Assembly (NCBI GenBank): GCA_964015995.1
Contig: CAXHFH010000107.1
Location: 1 to 7,191, forward strand
Reading direction: 5' to 3'
Source of the DNA: UBA1672 sp964015995
Lineage (GTDB): Bacteria > Pseudomonadota > Alphaproteobacteria > Micavibrionales > Micavibrionaceae
Length of the DNA: 7,191 bases
Positions within the stretch are counted from its first letter, which is position 1; each line of letters starts with the position of its first letter. A program made the position numbers and the translations under genes. Below, one piece after another: positions 6,446 through 7,191 of this stretch. Below the pieces are notes generated by a model. The model saw only the letters and a list, made by a program, of their open reading frames with translations. It had not been told where the DNA came from and made no database searches.

Positions 6446-6528
6446 CTAATTACTATACAAACTCCGCAAGCGTTGCTCCGCGACGGTCAACATCGGCAAA
6501 TCAACTGTGCCGACGCGTTTCAAATCAA
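6446..6528 (-). pseudogene. Relic of the GDH 3' end (26 codons plus stop)
   Basis: These 83 bp align without gaps to 6911-6993, the end of the intact GDH gene. Read on the minus strand they encode DLKRVGTVDLPMLTVAEQRL and then RSLYSN and TAG. There are 7 differences: six silent (two in one Arg codon) and one Ala to Val. Similarity ends at the stop codon on one side and at the TTCAAATCAA junction on the other. The silent bias implies the fragment came from a full-length, selected gene rather than decaying in place. It cannot be expressed as a gene now. Confidence 0.88.
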
Positions 6529-6569
6529 ACCGTAATGCAGGGCTGCTGATTTTATTGGCTTGTTGGTGA
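6519..6569 (+). pseudogene. Relic of the ubiA 3' end (17 codons including stop)
   Basis: These 51 bp align without gaps to 5615-5665. Read in the ubiA frame they give FKSNRNAGLLILLACW and TGA. Five of the 7 differences are silent, one changes the last residue from Leu to Trp, and one swaps the stop codon. It overlaps the GDH relic by exactly the shared TTCAAATCAA (6519-6528). No similarity to the region after the intact ubiA gene was seen beyond the stop. Confidence 0.88.
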
Positions 6570-6595
6570 AGTGCCTTTGAATGTAGATTCTAATT

Positions 6596-6910
6596 TTAAT
6601 CATCCAGCACAAAATCAATGTATAAGTCGTCATCCTCAGGAAATTCAGACAAAAAACGCATTGAACGAGCGCAACTCTCCCTTACGAAATCAGAAGAAGA
6701 AAGCTCTTTCTTTAAATCAGAGAGATCAACAATTAAGCTTATGGGAGACTCTGTGGAACCTTCTTTACAATAAATCCCATCATATCCCAATATACCTACT
6801 CCACTAGCTTCGCATAACTCAATAAATTTTTCTGCATCTGATCTCGAAACATAAATCGCTTGTGCGCGTTCAATTGTGTTAACGCTTCGGCAGAGTTGTT
6901 TGGCTATCAT
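6596..6910 (-). CDS. Unknown 104-residue protein downstream of GDH
   Basis: I cannot assign a family. The product is soluble, with no signal peptide or membrane helix. An apparent alpha/beta part contains SRSDAEKFIELCEASGVGIL (22-41), GYDGIYCKEG (42-51) and SLIVDLSDL (58-66), and a very acidic C-terminus runs EFPEDDDLYIDFVLDD. Its compact size and acidic end recall immunity-type or other small accessory proteins, but this is only an impression. The ATG directly abuts the TAG of the upstream GDH gene (TAG|ATG) with no Shine-Dalgarno, so translation probably depends on coupling. It lies between the GDH end and the ubiA relic, the same relative position the CBS gene holds between the ubiA end and the GDH relic. 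No terminator was seen after it. Confidence 0.65.
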   Translation of the reverse strand: MIAKQLCRSVNTIERAQAIYVSRSDAEKFIELCEASGVGILGYDGIYCKEGSTESPISLIVDLSDLKKELSSSDFVRESCARSMRFLSEFPEDDDLYIDFVLDD

Positions 6911-6993
6911 CTAATTACTATACAAACTGCGTAATCTTTGCTCCGCGACAGTCAGCATCGGCAAATCAACTGTGCCGGCGCGTTTCAAATCAA
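6911..6993 (-). repeat. GDH 3' end, intact partner of the relic at 6446-6528
   Basis: 83-bp direct repeat of 6446-6528 with 7 mismatches and no gaps; identity runs reach 22 bp. To the right of TTCAAATCAA the two copies part: here the GDH frame continues, whereas at 6529 ubiA sequence follows. Confidence 0.9.
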
Positions 6994-7191
6994 CGAAGAG
7001 CGTATCAAGCTGCTTAAAGTGACTGCCATGCTTTTCGACCCAAAGATCAACCAGAGAAGAGCCCTTTGGCGCCTTCTTACCCTTGCCGTTCACATCACGT
7101 AAAATACGCATCGTCATACCAGCTTGAGATTCGTACAACTGCCCCATCAGGCCGTTTGCGGCTTCGCTTTGCCAATGATCTTCATGCGGCA
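6911..7191 (-). CDS. C-terminal end of a probable NAD-specific glutamate dehydrogenase (large type), 5' end outside window
   Basis: The reading frame is open through the right edge, so the ATG at 7147 is internal and only the last 92 residues are seen. They read HEDHWQSEAANGLMGQLYES, then a Lys-rich linker, then a helical end with VDLPMLTVAEQRLRSLYSN. From memory, the W-Q/A-A/L-Y/Q...T spacing and the ending G-x-(V/L)-D-L-x-M-L-(T/S)-V-A-x-x-x-L-R-x-L resemble the C-terminus of the roughly 1,600-residue bacterial NAD-GDH, which deaminates glutamate to 2-oxoglutarate. No catalytic residues lie in this part, so the assignment needs the upstream sequence. It converges on ubiA, and its stop touches the start of the next ORF. 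Confidence 0.65.
   Translation of the reverse strand, partial: PHEDHWQSEAANGLMGQLYESQAGMTMRILRDVNGKGKKAPKGSSLVDLWVEKHGSHFKQLDTLFVDLKRAGTVDLPMLTVAEQRLRSLYSN

Noticed and set aside
5615..6569. CBS gene as a genomic island between att sites made by the ubiA 3'-end repeat
   Set aside because: No integrase is present, the second repeat is fused to a GDH relic, and the two repeats differ by 14%. Recombination of two alleles explains more.
5615..6993. Simple recent tandem duplication
   Set aside because: The geometry fits, but the interiors of the two units are unrelated and the tails differ mainly at silent sites, so a plain recent duplication is unlikely.
1..7191. tRNA, rRNA, CRISPR arrays or complete insertion sequences
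   Set aside because: I saw no cloverleaf, rRNA-like stretch, regularly spaced repeats, transposase or terminal inverted repeats.

Overview
The window looks like chromosomal DNA of an alphaproteobacterium of moderate GC, lineage not resolved. The grounds are an aa3-type cytochrome oxidase operon (coxB-coxA) near a heme O synthase gene, an rsmE/ubiA pair, and the tail of a gene resembling the large NAD-dependent glutamate dehydrogenase. The first 41 bases are not genomic: they are an Illumina Nextera adapter with the Tn5 mosaic end, so the contig ends at base 42, inside ctaB.

Layout. 42-775 (-): ctaB, 3'-truncated by the contig end. 776-906: AT-rich divergent promoter region. 907-1326 (+): an unknown acidic small protein with a duplicated motif, sitting backwards between coxA and ctaB. 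1353-1379: bidirectional terminator. 1400-3869 (-): coxA (subunit I) preceded by coxB (subunit II), with a palindrome and a candidate promoter upstream. 4006-4743 (-): rsmE, a 16S rRNA methyltransferase. 4742-5665 (+): ubiA, whose start codon overlaps that of rsmE. 5690-5724: terminator. 5734-6270 (-): a two-CBS-domain protein with a good promoter and a structured leader. 6446-6569: a chimeric scar. 6596-6910 (-): an unknown 104-residue protein. 6911 to the window end (-): C-terminus of the putative NAD-glutamate dehydrogenase.

Functionally, most of the window serves aerobic respiration. CtaB makes heme O, the precursor of the heme a in CoxA; CoxB carries CuA and passes electrons from cytochrome c to CoxA; UbiA makes a membrane intermediate of ubiquinone. 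RsmE belongs to ribosome maturation.

The most unusual region is the ubiA-GDH interval. Between the CBS gene and the 104-residue ORF lies a scar made of a diverged copy of the last 26 codons of the GDH gene, fused through a 10-bp microhomology (TTCAAATCAA) to a diverged copy of the last 17 codons of ubiA, stop included. Nearly all differences from the intact genes are silent, so both pieces seem to come from genes that were recently functional. The order (ubiA tail)-CBS-(GDH tail copy)(ubiA tail copy)-ORF104-(GDH tail) is what results if two versions of one convergent ubiA/GDH locus, each with different cargo, were joined end to end, for example by uptake of a relative's DNA.
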